A stretch of DNA of 64,000 nt, taken from the NCBI GenBank assembly GCA_017425245.1, contig JAFOOX010000063.1:1-64000 (forward strand), given 5' to 3'. Shown in pieces: positions 30,946-41,300 of the stretch. The notes beneath the pieces are model-generated. The model had not been told where the DNA came from. It ran no database searches and saw nothing but the letters and a program-made list of their open reading frames with translations. The DNA is from Gammaproteobacteria bacterium. Lineage in GTDB: Bacteria > Pseudomonadota > Gammaproteobacteria > Enterobacterales > Neiellaceae. Numbering within the stretch: the stretch's first letter is position 1; the number at the start of each line of letters is the position of its first letter. A program made the position numbers and the translations under genes.

Positions 30946-32130
30946 ATGTTGTTGAACCCCTATTTCGGCGAATTTGGCGGCACCTATGTGCCGGAGATTC
31001 TGGTGCCGGCGCTGGAGCAGTTCGAGGCCGAATTTGTCGCCGCCCAGCAGGACCCGGCATTTCATGCCGAATTCAAGCGGCTGCTGCGTGAATATGCCGG
31101 CCGGCCGACACCACTCACCCGTTGCCGCAATCTGGCCGCCGACACCAACACCCGCATCTACTTAAAGCGTGAGGATCTGCTCCACGGTGGCGCCCACAAG
31201 ACCAATCAGGTGCTGGGTCAGGCGCTGCTGGCCAAACGGGTCGGCAAGACCCAGATCATCGCCGAGACCGGCGCCGGTCAGCATGGGGTAGCCACCGCTC
31301 TGGCCTGCGCCCTGATGGGGCTCAAGTGCCGCATCTACATGGGTGCCAAGGATATCGAACGGCAGAAACCCAACGTATTTCGCATGAAGCTGATGGGCGC
31401 CACCGTCATTCCGGTGACCAGCGGTTCAGCCACCTTGAAGGATGCCTGTAACGAGGCGCTGCGCGACTGGGCGGGCAGCTATGAGACCGCCCATTACCTG
31501 CTCGGCACTGCCGCTGGCCCCCACCCCTTCCCGACCGTGGTGCGTGAGTTTCAGCGCATGATCGGCGAAGAAGCCAAGGCCCAGATCCTGGAGCTGGAAG
31601 GGCGGCTGCCGGATGCGGTAGTAGCCTGTGTCGGTGGCGGCTCTAACGCCATTGGTATCTTTGCTGACTTTATCGACGAACCGTCGGTACGCCTGATCGG
31701 CGTTGAGCCGGGTGGCAAAGGGATTGAAACCGGCCACCATGGCGCCCCCATTGCCGAAGGCCGCCCCGGCGTGTTCTTCGGTATGCGCTCGCTGATGATG
31801 AGCGACGAGCATGGCCAGATCCAAGAGTCCTACTCCATCTCCGCCGGCCTCGACTTTCCCAGCGTCGGCCCCCAGCATGCCCATCTCAAATCGATTGGCC
31901 GCGCCGAATACCCGAGCGTGACCGACGACGAAGCGCTGGATGCGTTCAAGGCGCTGGCCCGCCATGAGGGGATCATCCCGGCGCTGGAATCCAGCCATGC
32001 GCTGGCCCATGCGCTGAAGATGGCCAAACAGACCGATAACGAGCAGGTGCTGATCGTCAACCTCTCAGGGCGCGGCGACAAAGATATCTTCACCGTCGCC
32101 GAAATCTTTGAACAACGCGGGGAGATCTGA
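30946..32130 (+). CDS. trpB: Tryptophan synthase beta subunit
   Basis: 394 aa PLP enzyme joining indole and serine. [20 protein letters not shown] carries the PLP lysine (Lys85), [15 protein letters not shown] the catalytic loop, and [14 protein letters not shown] the phosphate-binding loop. It channels indole from TrpA in an alpha2beta2 complex. GGAGAGG precedes the ATG; trpA begins 2 nt after the stop. Confidence 0.96.
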   Translation: MLLNPYFGEFGGTYVPEILVPALEQFEAEFVAAQQDPAFHAEFKRLLREYAGRPTPLTRCRNLAADTNTRIYLKREDLLHGGAHKTNQVLGQALLAKRVGKTQIIAETGAGQHGVATALACALMGLKCRIYMGAKDIERQKPNVFRMKLMGATVIPVTSGSATLKDACNEALRDWAGSYETAHYLLGTAAGPHPFPTVVREFQRMIGEEAKAQILELEGRLPDAVVACVGGGSNAIGIFADFIDEPSVRLIGVEPGGKGIETGHHGAPIAEGRPGVFFGMRSLMMSDEHGQIQESYSISAGLDFPSVGPQHAHLKSIGRAEYPSVTDDEALDAFKALARHEGIIPALESSHALAHALKMAKQTDNEQVLIVNLSGRGDKDIFTVAEIFEQRGEI

Positions 32131-32132
32131 GC

Positions 32133-32942
32133 ATGAGCCGCTATCAGCAGATGTTTGAGCGGCTGGATGCCGCAGGCCAGGGCGCCTTTGTCCCTTTTGT
32201 CACTCTGGGTGACCCGACCCCCGAGCAATCGATGGCGGTGATCGACACCCTGATCGCCGCCGGCGCCGATGCGCTGGAACTGGGCTTCCCCTTCTCCGAT
32301 CCGGTCGCCGATGGCCCGACCATTCAGGGCGCCACCGTGCGTGCACTGGATGCTGGCACCACCCCGGTCACCTGTTTTGAGATGATCACCGCCCTGCGCG
32401 CCAAATACCCGCAGTTGCCGATCGGTATCCTCATCTACGCCAATCTGGTGTTTGTGAACGGCATTGATGGCTTCTATGCCAAATGCGCCGCCGCCGGCGT
32501 CGACTCGGTGCTGGTGGCCGATGTGCCGAGCCTGGAAGCGGCCCCCTACCGTGAAGCCGCCCTCAAGCACGGCATAGCACCGATCTTCATCGCCCCGCCC
32601 AACGCCAGCGATGCCACCCTGCAGCGGGTGGCCGACTGGGGCGCCGGCTACACCTATCTGCTTAGCCGCGCTGGCGTCACCGGCGCCGAGACCCGCGCCG
32701 GTATGCCGATCACTGCCCAGCTCGACAAGCTCAAGGGGTTCAAGGCGGCGCCACCTCTGCTCGGTTTTGGCATCTCCGAGCCGGCCCAGGTGGCTGAAGC
32801 CATAGCCGCTGGTGCGGCCGGCGCCATTGCCGGCTCGGCGGTGGTCAAAGTGATCGAGCGTAATCTCGGCGATTCAGCCAAGATGCTGAGCGAGATGCAC
32901 GACTACATCAGCCGCATGAAGGCGGCCACCGTCAAGGCCTGA
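32133..32942 (+). CDS. trpA: Tryptophan synthase alpha subunit
   Basis: 269 aa TIM barrel cleaving indole-3-glycerol phosphate. [34 protein letters not shown] with the catalytic Glu (LELG) and Asp (FSDP), [10 protein letters not shown], and [12 protein letters not shown] with [10 protein letters not shown] binding phosphate. Last enzyme gene of the operon. Confidence 0.96.
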   Translation: MSRYQQMFERLDAAGQGAFVPFVTLGDPTPEQSMAVIDTLIAAGADALELGFPFSDPVADGPTIQGATVRALDAGTTPVTCFEMITALRAKYPQLPIGILIYANLVFVNGIDGFYAKCAAAGVDSVLVADVPSLEAAPYREAALKHGIAPIFIAPPNASDATLQRVADWGAGYTYLLSRAGVTGAETRAGMPITAQLDKLKGFKAAPPLLGFGISEPAQVAEAIAAGAAGAIAGSAVVKVIERNLGDSAKMLSEMHDYISRMKAATVKA

Positions 32943-32969
32943 CCACCACCACAGCCAACGAGGAGTTCC

Positions 32970-33701
32970 ATGGACGCCGATACCGCTACCAGCCGCCCGC
33001 GTAGCCCCGCCAAGCGCGAGAATATGCTGGTCAATCTGGCCTTCAACATTCTGGTGCCATCACTGATCCTGGCCAAACTCAGCGGCCCGGATTGGCTGGG
33101 GCCACAGCTGGCACTGGTCGTGGCCCTGGCCTTTCCGCTGGGCTATGGCATCTGGGATTTTACCCAGCGCCGCACCGCCAACTTTGTCTCCATCCTCGGC
33201 TTTGTCAGCACTCTGGCGACCGGTGGCCTGGGGCTGATGGCCGTCGATGGCATCTGGTTTGCGGTCAAAGAAGCCACAGTACCGGCCTTGATCGGGCTGG
33301 TGTTGTGGGCCTCAATAGGCAGCAAGCGGCCACTGGTGCGCCAGTTCCTGTTCAATGATCAGGTGATCGATGTCGAGCGGGTGGATGCCGAACTGGCCGC
33401 TCGCAACAACCAGCAGGCGTTCGAGCGGCTGCTGCGCAGCGCCAGTTATCTGCTGGTGGCCAGCTTTGCCCTGTCGGCGGTGCTCAACTTTGTGCTGGCG
33501 CGCTGGCTGCTGGTCAGCCCAGCCGGTAGCGAGGCCTTTAATACTGAACTGGCGCAGATGAACCTGATCAGCTGGCCAGTGATCGCCCTGCCGTCGATGG
33601 CGATCTCGATGTTTGCCCTGTGGCGCCTGGTGAAAGGGGTGAGCCATCTGAGTGGCCTGCCGCTGGAGCAGATCTTTCACCCCCGCCCATCCAACGACTG
33701 A
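32970..33701 (+). CDS. VC0807-like multi-pass membrane protein
   Basis: 243 aa with about six hydrophobic segments: [52 protein letters not shown], then [33 protein letters not shown] and [17 protein letters not shown]. The pattern [13 protein letters not shown]...AFPLGYGI...GLVLW resembles the VC0807 family, whose members are also labelled septation protein A-like; function is not established. It lies 27 nt after trpA and 22 nt before yciI on the same strand, so it is probably in the same transcript. Confidence 0.65.
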   Translation: MDADTATSRPRSPAKRENMLVNLAFNILVPSLILAKLSGPDWLGPQLALVVALAFPLGYGIWDFTQRRTANFVSILGFVSTLATGGLGLMAVDGIWFAVKEATVPALIGLVLWASIGSKRPLVRQFLFNDQVIDVERVDAELAARNNQQAFERLLRSASYLLVASFALSAVLNFVLARWLLVSPAGSEAFNTELAQMNLISWPVIALPSMAISMFALWRLVKGVSHLSGLPLEQIFHPRPSND

Positions 33702-33723
33702 ACCGCCAAGGAGTGCTCAGCCA

Positions 33724-34023
33724 ATGTGGTATCTGATCTACAGCGAAGATGTGGCTGACAGCCTGCCCAAACGGCTACAGGCCCGCCCAGCCCATCTGGC
33801 CCGCCTCGAACAGCTCAAGAACGAAGGGCGGCTGCTGGTCGCCGGCCCGCTGCCAGCCATCGATGCCGTTGACCCCGGCCCGGCCGGCTTTACCGGCTCC
33901 TGCGTCATCGCCGAATTCGCGTCGCTGGAAGACGCTGAAAGCTGGGCCGCCGCCGATCCCTACATCGAGGCGGGCGTCTATGCCAAAGTGACGGTGAAAC
34001 CGTTCAAGAAAGTGCTGCCTTGA
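33724..34023 (+). CDS. yciI: YciI family protein
   Basis: 99 aa, nearly full-length match by eye to E. coli Yci[53 protein letters not shown] and the VKPFKKVLP end. Dimeric ferredoxin-like fold with a conserved His-Asp pair proposed as active site; the physiological reaction is unknown. AAGGAG precedes the ATG with a longish spacer. The trp-region terminator follows at once. Confidence 0.9.
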   Translation: MWYLIYSEDVADSLPKRLQARPAHLARLEQLKNEGRLLVAGPLPAIDAVDPGPAGFTGSCVIAEFASLEDAESWAAADPYIEAGVYAKVTVKPFKKVLP

Positions 34024-34031
34024 TTTGCCGG

Positions 34032-34053
34032 GGCCGCGTTCACGCGGCCTTTT
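34032..34053 (+). terminator. Intrinsic terminator after yciI
   Basis: GGCCGCG (34032-34038), loop TTCA, CGCGGCC (34043-34049), then TTTT. Placed 9 nt after the yciI stop, it probably ends the trp-yciI transcript. Confidence 0.85.
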
Positions 34054-34079
34054 CCCTGCCCTGCTACCTGCCCTCTTTT

Positions 34080-34108
34080 TTGACACCATGCCCATGCTTT
34101 ATGCATGG
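34080..34108 (+). promoter_or_regulatory. Candidate promoter/operator of the first PEP-CTERM gene
   Basis: TTGACA (34080-34085) is followed by an inverted repeat CCATGC-TTTAT-GCATGG (34092-34108) overlapping the expected -10 region. A repressor site is a reasonable guess. The gene start is about 97 nt downstream. Confidence 0.4.
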
Positions 34109-34204
34109 TTACTTGGCAGCTCGCTGATCTGTTTGAGCTTTTACTCCTGGACTAGTTTTTGCCCTAGACAGCCACCGGCATTGATCGCCGGTTCAGGAGG
34201 AACC

Positions 34205-34858
34205 ATGAAATTATGGATAGCAGTAGCCGCACTGGCATTAGCCCCCAGTTTTAGCCATGCGGGCCCGATTGATCATGGCTGGTACACCGAGAGTGGTGGT
34301 CTGCACTGGCTGGATATCAACCTCAACAGCAGCGATTACGGCTCCGGCTGGCGCCTCGCCACCTTGGACGAGTTTTCGTCGCTGGCCGGTGATTTCCGCG
34401 CTCCCGAAGTCGATGTGCGCAAATTCGAGTATCACGGCTGGAACGCGCTGCCCTATACCGTCGGTCACGACTGGGCCACGCGAGATGCTCTCATCATGCT
34501 CACCACAGTGATCCCCCCCAGCGATGGCTGCCAACCGGACCTCTATGTGTCGTGCTACCAGCAATTGAGACTAGTGGGCCAATTAGCTGACGATCCGGAT
34601 TTGCCATTTGACGAACCCTTTGGGGCACTCTTCTGGGAGTTTGAACGAGTATGGGAAGAAGATCCTTTAAAATGGGACGAATACAGAAGCGCCGCAGTCA
34701 GCGGTCCTGGTGGACCTTATAGCTGGTCGCCTGGTGGCTACGACGGCAGCTTTATGGTCCGGGCCAGCGATTGGGCCGATGTCCCTGTGCCTGCTCCGGC
34801 CAGTCTTTTGCTGTTTGGCCTGCTTGGTGTGCTGCCCCTGATGCGGCGACAGCGCTAA
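34205..34858 (+). CDS. Secreted protein with PEP-CTERM-like sorting tail
   Basis: 217 aa. Signal peptide MKLWIAVAALALAPSFSHA, a mature domain with aromatic and acidic residues and a DINLNSSDYGSGWRLATLDEF segment like a DUF1566/lectin-like loop, and a C-terminal tail VPVPAPASLLLFGLLGVLP ending MRRQR. The VPxP motif, single helix and basic end are the PEP-CTERM tripartite signal handled by exosortase. AGGAGG precedes the ATG. No exosortase gene is in the window. Confidence 0.75.
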   Translation: MKLWIAVAALALAPSFSHAGPIDHGWYTESGGLHWLDINLNSSDYGSGWRLATLDEFSSLAGDFRAPEVDVRKFEYHGWNALPYTVGHDWATRDALIMLTTVIPPSDGCQPDLYVSCYQQLRLVGQLADDPDLPFDEPFGALFWEFERVWEEDPLKWDEYRSAAVSGPGGPYSWSPGGYDGSFMVRASDWADVPVPAPASLLLFGLLGVLPLMRRQR

Positions 34859-34879
34859 CACCGCTATCAGGATCAACAG

Positions 34880-34904
34880 GAGCCAGCCTTAGGGCTGGCT
34901 CTTT
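34880..34904 (+). terminator. Intrinsic terminator between the two PEP-CTERM genes
   Basis: GAGCCAGCC (34880-34888), loop TTAG, GGCTGGCTC (34893-34901), then TTT. It lies 22 nt after the plus-strand gene and 24 nt before the 3' end of the convergent gene. Confidence 0.8.
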
Positions 34905-34927
34905 AGCATCACCACCGCAACAGCAGC

Positions 34928-35515
34928 TTAGGCGCGGCGACGCAGACCCAGAGCGACGAGGGCCAATCCCAGCAGACCTAGCGTCATAGGTACCGGCACT
35001 TCAGAGGCGGTTACCGACACGCCATCCAGGAAGTTACCAACGGTGCCCGAGGTCAGCGAAGTAAAGGTAATGGTGGAGAGCGCCGCGGTAGCCTTGAAGG
35101 TACCAGCGAAGAAGCTCCAGCCAGCAGTGGTGTGGTCAGTCACAGATGCCGCCATGTCACCAACGCTGACGCTGAAGGCTTCAGCGCTGCTGGCGCGGGC
35201 ACGGTAGTAGAACGACACATCGTAATTCTGGCCAGCGACAGTGGCGAACTGCTGATAGATAGAGAAACTGGCGGCCGCCGGGTGGGCGTTCAGTTCGGCA
35301 AAGTTCACACCATCGGCGGCAAATACGCCATCTTTGGCATTCCACAGCTCGATGTTGCTGCCATCCCAGCCAGCCACTGAACTAGCCGGCAGGTAGGTCC
35401 AGCCGCCCGAAGCGAGAATGTTGCTTTCAAAGCTGCCGTTGACCAGCAGATTGGCATTGGCACTGGCGGCAAAGCCGAAGGCAAGGGCCAGACCAGCGAG
35501 AATCTTCTTACTCAT
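34928..35515 (-). CDS. Secreted jelly-roll-like protein with PEP-CTERM-like tail
   Basis: 195 aa from the ATG at 35515 (MSKKILAGLALAFGFAASANA, a clear signal peptide). The mature domain begins NLLVNGSFESNILASGGW and contains WDGSNIELWN and SIYQQFATVAGQNYDVSFYY, resembling DUF642-type carbohydrate-binding beta-sandwiches. The tail EVPVPMTLGLLGLALVALGL ends RRRA, a VPxP-helix-basic sorting signal. It converges with another PEP-CTERM-like gene. Ribosome site GGAG at about -10. Confidence 0.75.
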   Translation of the reverse strand: MSKKILAGLALAFGFAASANANLLVNGSFESNILASGGWTYLPASSVAGWDGSNIELWNAKDGVFAADGVNFAELNAHPAAASFSIYQQFATVAGQNYDVSFYYRARASSAEAFSVSVGDMAASVTDHTTAGWSFFAGTFKATAALSTITFTSLTSGTVGNFLDGVSVTASEVPVPMTLGLLGLALVALGLRRRA

Positions 35516-35607
35516 GCTGCTTTTACTCCGTGAGGTTACTACTGAAACGAGGCATGGGCGCATCCAGACGCGCTTGGAAATGCACAAACCGCACCAAAGA
35601 ACAAAAA

Positions 35608-35624
35608 CTTGTGTAAATCACAAG
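35608..35624. promoter_or_regulatory. Inverted repeat upstream of the second PEP-CTERM gene
   Basis: CTTGTG-TAAAT-CACAAG is a perfect 6-bp inverted repeat about 95 nt upstream of the start. It resembles a CRP site at first glance, but the half-site spacing is 3 bp too short. Likely a regulator site of unknown identity. Confidence 0.4.
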
Positions 35625-35737
35625 GTTCAGATTTAACCTCAGAGCTCGCTTGGCACCATCAGTAAAGAAAACAGACAGGAGTACCGACTGACGTTACTCC
35701 TTGCTGCTGGGCAGATCAGGCCGATCTTCAGCGACGC

Positions 35738-36115
35738 TCAACGACTCTTGTGAGCCAGGGTGTGGGCGTGCTGCTCCCAGTTGCGGCCGTCGAACTCAAC
35801 GAACGTCACCGTACGAGGCTGCTGACGTAAGCAACGCAAGTTGACATCGACGCCATCGGGGTTGGAGCGGGGAATGTAGAACGATTTGATACCGCAGATG
35901 CGGCAGAACGGATGCTTGGCCACCCCGGTATTGAAGCTGTAGGTGATCAGCTGATCCTCACCGCTGAGCAGGCGAAAATTGCGCTGGGGCACAATCAGGT
36001 GCTGGAAACCGGTCATGCTGCAAATAGAACAGTTGCACGCCTCGACCTCTACATCGTCATCGGCCTCAACCTCAAAGGTCACGGCTCCGCAGTGACAACC
36101 CCCCTGATAGATCAT
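35738..36115 (-). CDS. GFA-family (glutathione-dependent formaldehyde-activating-like) zinc protein
   Basis: 125 aa from the ATG at 36115 after GGGGAGC. Zinc ligands of the GFA fold are visible: GGCHCGAV, CNCSICSMTG and FCRICGIKSFY. Some GFA proteins catalyse formaldehyde-glutathione adduct formation, but most members have unknown substrates. It follows the HD-GYP gene on the same strand with a 35-nt gap. Confidence 0.85.
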   Translation of the reverse strand: MIYQGGCHCGAVTFEVEADDDVEVEACNCSICSMTGFQHLIVPQRNFRLLSGEDQLITYSFNTGVAKHPFCRICGIKSFYIPRSNPDGVDVNLRCLRQQPRTVTFVEFDGRNWEQHAHTLAHKSR

Positions 36116-36150
36116 CTGCTTGCTCCCCCAGCCCGCTCTGCCCAGCCCCA

Positions 36151-36753
36151 TCAAAAGGGTTGGCGATAAGGGCTTTGGTCAATGTAGGCGGTAAAGCGTC
36201 CAAACAACCCGGCATCATGCTTCCAGCCGGTCTCGCTTTCCATGATCGCCAGAATGGCGTTATGGGTGCGCGGCGCCGAATAGGCGCGGCGCTCGGCCAT
36301 GGCGTCATAGTTATCGACCAGCGTCAACAACTGCGATTCGACCGGGATCTCCGAGCCAGCCAAACCATCGGGATAGCCACTGCCATCGATGCACTCATGA
36401 TGGCTGCGCGCCCAACGCCCCATGGCCGCGCATGCCGGGTGGTCAATCTGAGCCAGAATGCGCTCGCTGATCAGTGGATGAGCGCGCATCTGCACCATCT
36501 CGTCATCGGTCAGCCGGTGCTGTTTGTGGATGATCTGATCGGGCACGCCGATCTTGCCCAGATCATGAAAGGCGGCAGCGAGCTTGATGGAACGGCGGTG
36601 GTCACCATCAAAGCCGAGATAGCCGGCAAAATCCTCGGCCAGCAGCGCCACCCGGTCGCAATGACCGTGGGTACCGCGATCCTTGTAGTGCAGGGTCATC
36701 GACAGCACCCGCGCCAGACGCTCAACCTGCTCACACAACTGCAGTGAAAACAT
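36151..36753 (-). CDS. HD-GYP domain protein (putative c-di-GMP phosphodiesterase)
   Basis: 200 aa from the ATG at 36753 after AGGAAG. HD motif HDLGKIGVPDQIIHK, then HPLISERIL, HHECIDGSGYPDGLAGSEIP (the GYP signature) and VDNYDAM. All metal-binding His/Asp positions typical of active enzymes seem present. There is no sensor domain: the N-terminus (MFSLQLCEQVERLARVLSM) leads straight into the helical HD core, so its input would have to come from a partner. Confidence 0.88.
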   Translation of the reverse strand: MFSLQLCEQVERLARVLSMTLHYKDRGTHGHCDRVALLAEDFAGYLGFDGDHRRSIKLAAAFHDLGKIGVPDQIIHKQHRLTDDEMVQMRAHPLISERILAQIDHPACAAMGRWARSHHECIDGSGYPDGLAGSEIPVESQLLTLVDNYDAMAERRAYSAPRTHNAILAIMESETGWKHDAGLFGRFTAYIDQSPYRQPF

Positions 36754-36913
36754 CGGGCACTTCCTGTAGGTGTTGCTCTTGCCCGGATATACCAGTGTTG
36801 CCACCCGATCACAACCTGCTGGCGGTGTGGGCATTCAACGGCTGCACAAAGGGCTGGACAGCGTCATCTGGCTCAGGCTTGATCGCCGCCCTCAACCAGC
36901 AACGCCAGTGTTC

Positions 36914-37747
36914 ATGACTAACGCTCAGAAACCGCCATTGGCGGCCACCGCCACCGCAATAACAGCACCGGACCCTACGGACACCGCCGCCGTGGCTGCG
37001 GCTGCTGCGGCCAGGGCCAGCCATCGCCTGCATCTGCTGTTTGCCGAGCGCCTGGCGCGCAGTACCCGCCCGTTTCTGGCCCGCGGTGGCCGGGTGGTGC
37101 GCTGCCCGTTGTGCCGGCTGGCCCTGCCCCACTGCATCTGCGCTGACAACCGGCCATCAGCGCCTAGCCCGGCTGGCTTTGCCCTGCTGTTTCATGACGA
37201 CGAAATCCTTAAACCCAGCAACAGCGGCAAGCTGATCGCAGATCGCATCCGCGATACTTGGGGGTTTATCTGGCAACGCGGGGTAGCCGATGAGGCGCTG
37301 GTGCAGCTGCTGGCTGAGCCGCAATGGGCCCCATTTCTGGTGTTCCCCGCGACCTACGCCGGCCCCGAACGCCAGGTATATGAGCAGCTGCCGTCTTTAC
37401 CCGCCGGCAAACGGCCACTGTTTGTGCTGATCGATGGCAGCTGGCGCGAGGCCTGCAAAATCTTCCGCAAGAGCCCTTGGCTCGAATCGTTGCCGCTGCT
37501 GTCGTTCAATCCACAGCAGTTGTCGCGCTATGGGCTGCGCGAAGCCTCACGCCCGGAACAACTGGCCACCGCAGAAGTAGGGGCGAGGCTGCTGGCGATG
37601 GCGGGTGATGAGGCCAACGCCCGCCTGCTCGATGGCTGGTTCGATCTGTTCAGCTACCGCTATCAGCGCGCAGTCCACCAGCCCAATGAGGGTAACGCCG
37701 ACGCCCTGCGCCAATGGCAGCTGCTGGTTAACGCAACCCAGCCCTAA
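36914..37747 (+). CDS. DTW-domain tRNA-uridine aminocarboxypropyltransferase-like protein
   Basis: 277 aa from the ATG at 36914. A zinc-binding RCPLCRLALPHCICA segment precedes the DTW domain: HDDEILKPSNSGKLIADRI, LIDGSWREACKIFRKSPWL and YGLREASRPEQLATAEV. E. coli TapT (YfiP) of this family makes acp3U47 in tRNAs. The signature DxTW reads DGSW here, a conservative Thr-to-Ser change. An Ala/Thr-rich stretch of about 35 residues at the N-terminus is probably disordered. It runs divergently from the HD-GYP gene. Confidence 0.85.
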   Translation: MTNAQKPPLAATATAITAPDPTDTAAVAAAAAARASHRLHLLFAERLARSTRPFLARGGRVVRCPLCRLALPHCICADNRPSAPSPAGFALLFHDDEILKPSNSGKLIADRIRDTWGFIWQRGVADEALVQLLAEPQWAPFLVFPATYAGPERQVYEQLPSLPAGKRPLFVLIDGSWREACKIFRKSPWLESLPLLSFNPQQLSRYGLREASRPEQLATAEVGARLLAMAGDEANARLLDGWFDLFSYRYQRAVHQPNEGNADALRQWQLLVNATQP

Positions 37748-37760
37748 CCAGGGCGGCAGC

Positions 37761-37795
37761 AAAAACAGCAACGCCGCTCAAAGACGGTGTTGCTG
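37761..37795 (-). terminator. Intrinsic terminator of the phosphatase gene
   Basis: On the minus strand an 11-bp stem (37785-37795 with 37766-37776, one G-T pair) is followed by TTTTT (37765-37761). It lies 26 nt beyond the stop of the phosphatase gene. Confidence 0.8.
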
Positions 37796-37820
37796 CTAAC
37801 AGTGCAAAGTCCTGGTCGAC

Positions 37821-38309
37821 TCACGCCAATTCCTGTTCCTGGGCTATCTGGCGGAGCAGCTGGCCACAGGCCTCCTCCACCAGATCCAGCACCCGTTCAA
37901 AGCCTTGAGGGCCGCCGTAGTAGGGGTCAGGCACTTCGGCCACGCCGCTGTCACCATAGCTGAGCAGCAACGCCAGCTTGTGCTGGTACTCGGCCGGGCA
38001 ACGACGCTGCAGATCGGCCAGATTGCTGTTATCCATCGCCAGGATCAGATCGAAATCGCCAAAATCGCTGTCGATCACCGGCCGAGCCTTGATGCCACTA
38101 AAGTTGTAGCCTCGCCGTTCACCGGCGATGCGACTACGGCCGTCTGGCGGCTCTCCTTTGTGGCCGGCATAGGTGCCGGCAGAATCGACGGTGAGTGCCA
38201 CATTGTGGCGGGCGGCCAGCTTGCGCATCACCGCCTCGGCCGTGGGTGAGCGACAGATGTTGCCTAGGCAGACAAACAGCAGTCGCGGTGGGCGGGTCAG
38301 ATCCTTCAT
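37821..38309 (-). CDS. Low-molecular-weight protein-tyrosine-phosphatase
   Basis: 162 aa. P-loop VCLGNICRSP with nucleophile Cys14 and Arg20 (C-x5-R), and the general-acid loop VPDPYYGG. Family members dephosphorylate tyrosine residues on kinases or other proteins; no Wzc-like kinase or capsule locus is nearby. Its ATG overlaps the ydiJ stop by 4 bp (ATGA), so the two genes form an operon. Confidence 0.92.
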   Translation of the reverse strand: MKDLTRPPRLLFVCLGNICRSPTAEAVMRKLAARHNVALTVDSAGTYAGHKGEPPDGRSRIAGERRGYNFSGIKARPVIDSDFGDFDLILAMDNSNLADLQRRCPAEYQHKLALLLSYGDSGVAEVPDPYYGGPQGFERVLDLVEEACGQLLRQIAQEQELA

Positions 38310-41300
38310 GCCCCCTGCCCCACCAGCTGCAGCAGCGCCTGTACCGGATGTTTGGGTTTGAAGCCCTCGTAGCGTTTGACCTGACTGCGACAGCTGTAGC
38401 CGGTGGCCAGCAGGCTCTGTGGCTCGCGGCCATCGATCGCCTGGGCCCAGCTCAGCTGATAGATGCCGCTGGCCGCTTGCTGATTGGGGGCCTCGTGGCC
38501 GTAGGTGCCGGCCATGCCGCAACACCCCACAGGCGCGCTCTCCAGCGGCACCCCGAAGTGGGCGAAGATCTTCTTCCACTCATCCATTGAGGCCGGCAGC
38601 GCGGTCTTCTCGGTGCAATGGCCAAGTAACCGCAATGGCGTGGCGGCACGAGTAGCACCCGGCGGGATCTGGCCAAGCAGCGACAGCAACCATTCGTGGC
38701 TGAGCATCACCTCAAACTCATCGGCCCGGCTGCCCTCCACTTCGCGGTATTCATCGCGATAGCAGAGTGCCAATGCCGGGTCGAGGCCGACCAGCGGCAT
38801 CCCCAGCGCCGCCAGCTCGGCCAGGAACTGGCCACTGGTGCGGGCGGTGGCGTTGAACGCCTTGAGGAAACCTTTGACATGCTCCGGCTTGCCATTGGGC
38901 TTAAAGGGCAGCAGCACCGGCTGGAAGCCAAGGGCCTCAATCAGGCGCACAAAGTCAGCCACCACATCGGCATCGTAATAGCTGGTGAAGGGATCCTGCA
39001 CCACCAGCACGAAGCGGGCGCGTTCGGCGGCCGGTAGCGCCTTGAGCGCCGCCAGGTCATAGCCGATGGCCGACTGGCCACGCAGCTGGGCCGCGAGCGT
39101 CGGCTGCGACAGCAGCGGCGCATCGACAAAACCGGTGGTGGCGGCGGTCAGCTTCTGCACCCAGCGCTGCTTGAGGAAGAAGTTAATCAGCCCCGGCGCC
39201 CGCGCCATCAACGGCAGCGCCCGCTCGATGTTGGCCACCAGATAATCGCGCGGCGCACGCAGGTAGCGCTGGTAGTAGAGGTTCATGAAGCGGGCGCGGA
39301 AGTTGGGCACATCCACCTTGATCGGGCACTGACTGGAGCAGGCCTTGCAGGCCAGACAGCCCTTCATCGACTCCATCACTTCATGGCTGAAATCATACTG
39401 GCCCGCCTTGGCAGCACGGCTGTTGCGCCAGCGCTCGACCCAGTCGCGCAGGCTGGTACGACGGCTGAGCGCCTCCTGCTCAAGTGCCAGCACGTCACTG
39501 CCGTTAGCCGCCAGCAGCCGCAGCCATTCGCGCACCAGCATTGCCCGCCCCTTGGGTGAATGGCGGCGATCCTGGCTGACCCGCATCGACGGACACATCG
39601 GCGAGCTGTACTCGTAGTTGAAGCACAGACCGTTGCCATTGCAGGCCAGCGGCTTGGCAAAGCTGTCACGTACCTCGACCGGGATACCCCGGTCGATGGC
39701 ACCACGCTTGAGATCGTCCACCGACACCAGCGTCTCGCTGCTGGCCAGCGGGGTGCAGATCTTGCCGGGGTTCAAGCGGTTGTCGGGGTCGAACACTCCT
39801 TTGATGCGGCGTAGTTCGGCAAAGAGATCATCGCCGAAAAAGGCCGGGCCATACTCAGAGCGGAACCCCTTGCCATGCTCACCCCACATCAAGCCGCCAT
39901 ATTTGGCGGTCAGAGCCACCACCTGATCGGAGATGATGCGCAGCAGTTGTTCGTCCGCCGGATCGCACATATCCAGCGCCGGGCGCACATGCAGCACCCC
40001 AGCATCGACATGACCAAACATGCCGTACTGCAGATTATGACCGTCGAGCAGGGCACGGAACTCGGCAATGTAATCGGCCAGATGGTGCGGCGGCACGCAG
40101 GTGTCTTCGGTAAAGGCGATCGGTTTGCGGCTGCCGTTGGCATTACCCAAAAGCCCTACCGCTTTCTTGCGCATGCCATAGACCTTGTTGATCGATGGCA
40201 GATCGGCGCACAGCTGATAGCCAAGCACGCCATTGCGCCCGGCGGCCAGTTCTTCGTCCAGCAGTGCCGTCAGAGCCTCGACCTTGGCACTTTGGGTGGC
40301 CGCGTCATCATCGGCAAACTCAACGATGTTGAGGCCAAGGGCTTTGTCTGCCCCCTCGCCGAGCAGGCTCTTGACGCTATGCCAAACGATATCTTCTTTG
40401 GCCAGCCCCAGCACCCGGCTGTCGACGGTTTCGACGGACAGGGCGTTGGCCGCCACCATCGCCGGCGCATGACGCAGTGCAGCATCAAAACTGGCGTACT
40501 GGATGTTGACCAGGGTGCGGTGTTTAGGGATGGGGGTGAGGTTGATCTCAACCTCGGTCACCAGCGCCAACGTCCCCTCGGCGCCGCAGATCAGACGACC
40601 AATATCGATGGTCGGGCCTTCAGGATCATAGGCATGCTTAAGGTCATAACCGGTCAGAAAGCGATTAAGCGCAGGGAACTTGGCATCAATCAACGGCCGC
40701 TGACCAACGCAGGAATCGAGTACCTGACGGTAGATGGCACCGGCCATCCCCTCCTCCAGCGCCAGCTTCTCAGCATCGGCCATAGCCAGCGGCGCAGTCT
40801 GCAGCAGTGAGCCATCCATCAGCACCAGGGTCAGGCCGAGCACATGATCCGAGGTCTTGCCATAGGCCAGACTACCCTGACCCGAGGCATCGGTGCTGAC
40901 CATGCCGCCGATGGTGGCGCGGTTGGAGGTGGAGAGTTCTGGCGAGAAAAACAGACCATGGCCAGCCAGCTGCTCGTTGAGCGCATCCTTGACCAGCCCG
41001 GCTTCGACCCGTGCCCGGCGGCCTTCGCCATCGACGCTCAGCACCCGGTTCATGTAGCGCGACAGGTCGACCACGATACCGTCATTCAGGGCCTGGCCAT
41101 TGGTGCCCGTGCCGCCGCCGCGTGGGGTAAAGCGCACGCTGCGATGTTCGGCGCTGTTTGCCAGCTGCAGGGCTAGCTGCACATCCGCACTGTGGCGCGG
41201 AAAGAGCACCAGCTGCGGCAGTTTCTGGTAGACGCTGTTATCGGTGGCCATGGTCAATCGGCTGGCATAACTGCTGTCGATATCACCGGCGAAACCGGCG

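Noticed and set aside
35608-35624. CRP site
   Set aside because: TGTG and CACA half-sites are too close (5-bp spacer) for TGTGA-N6-TCACA.
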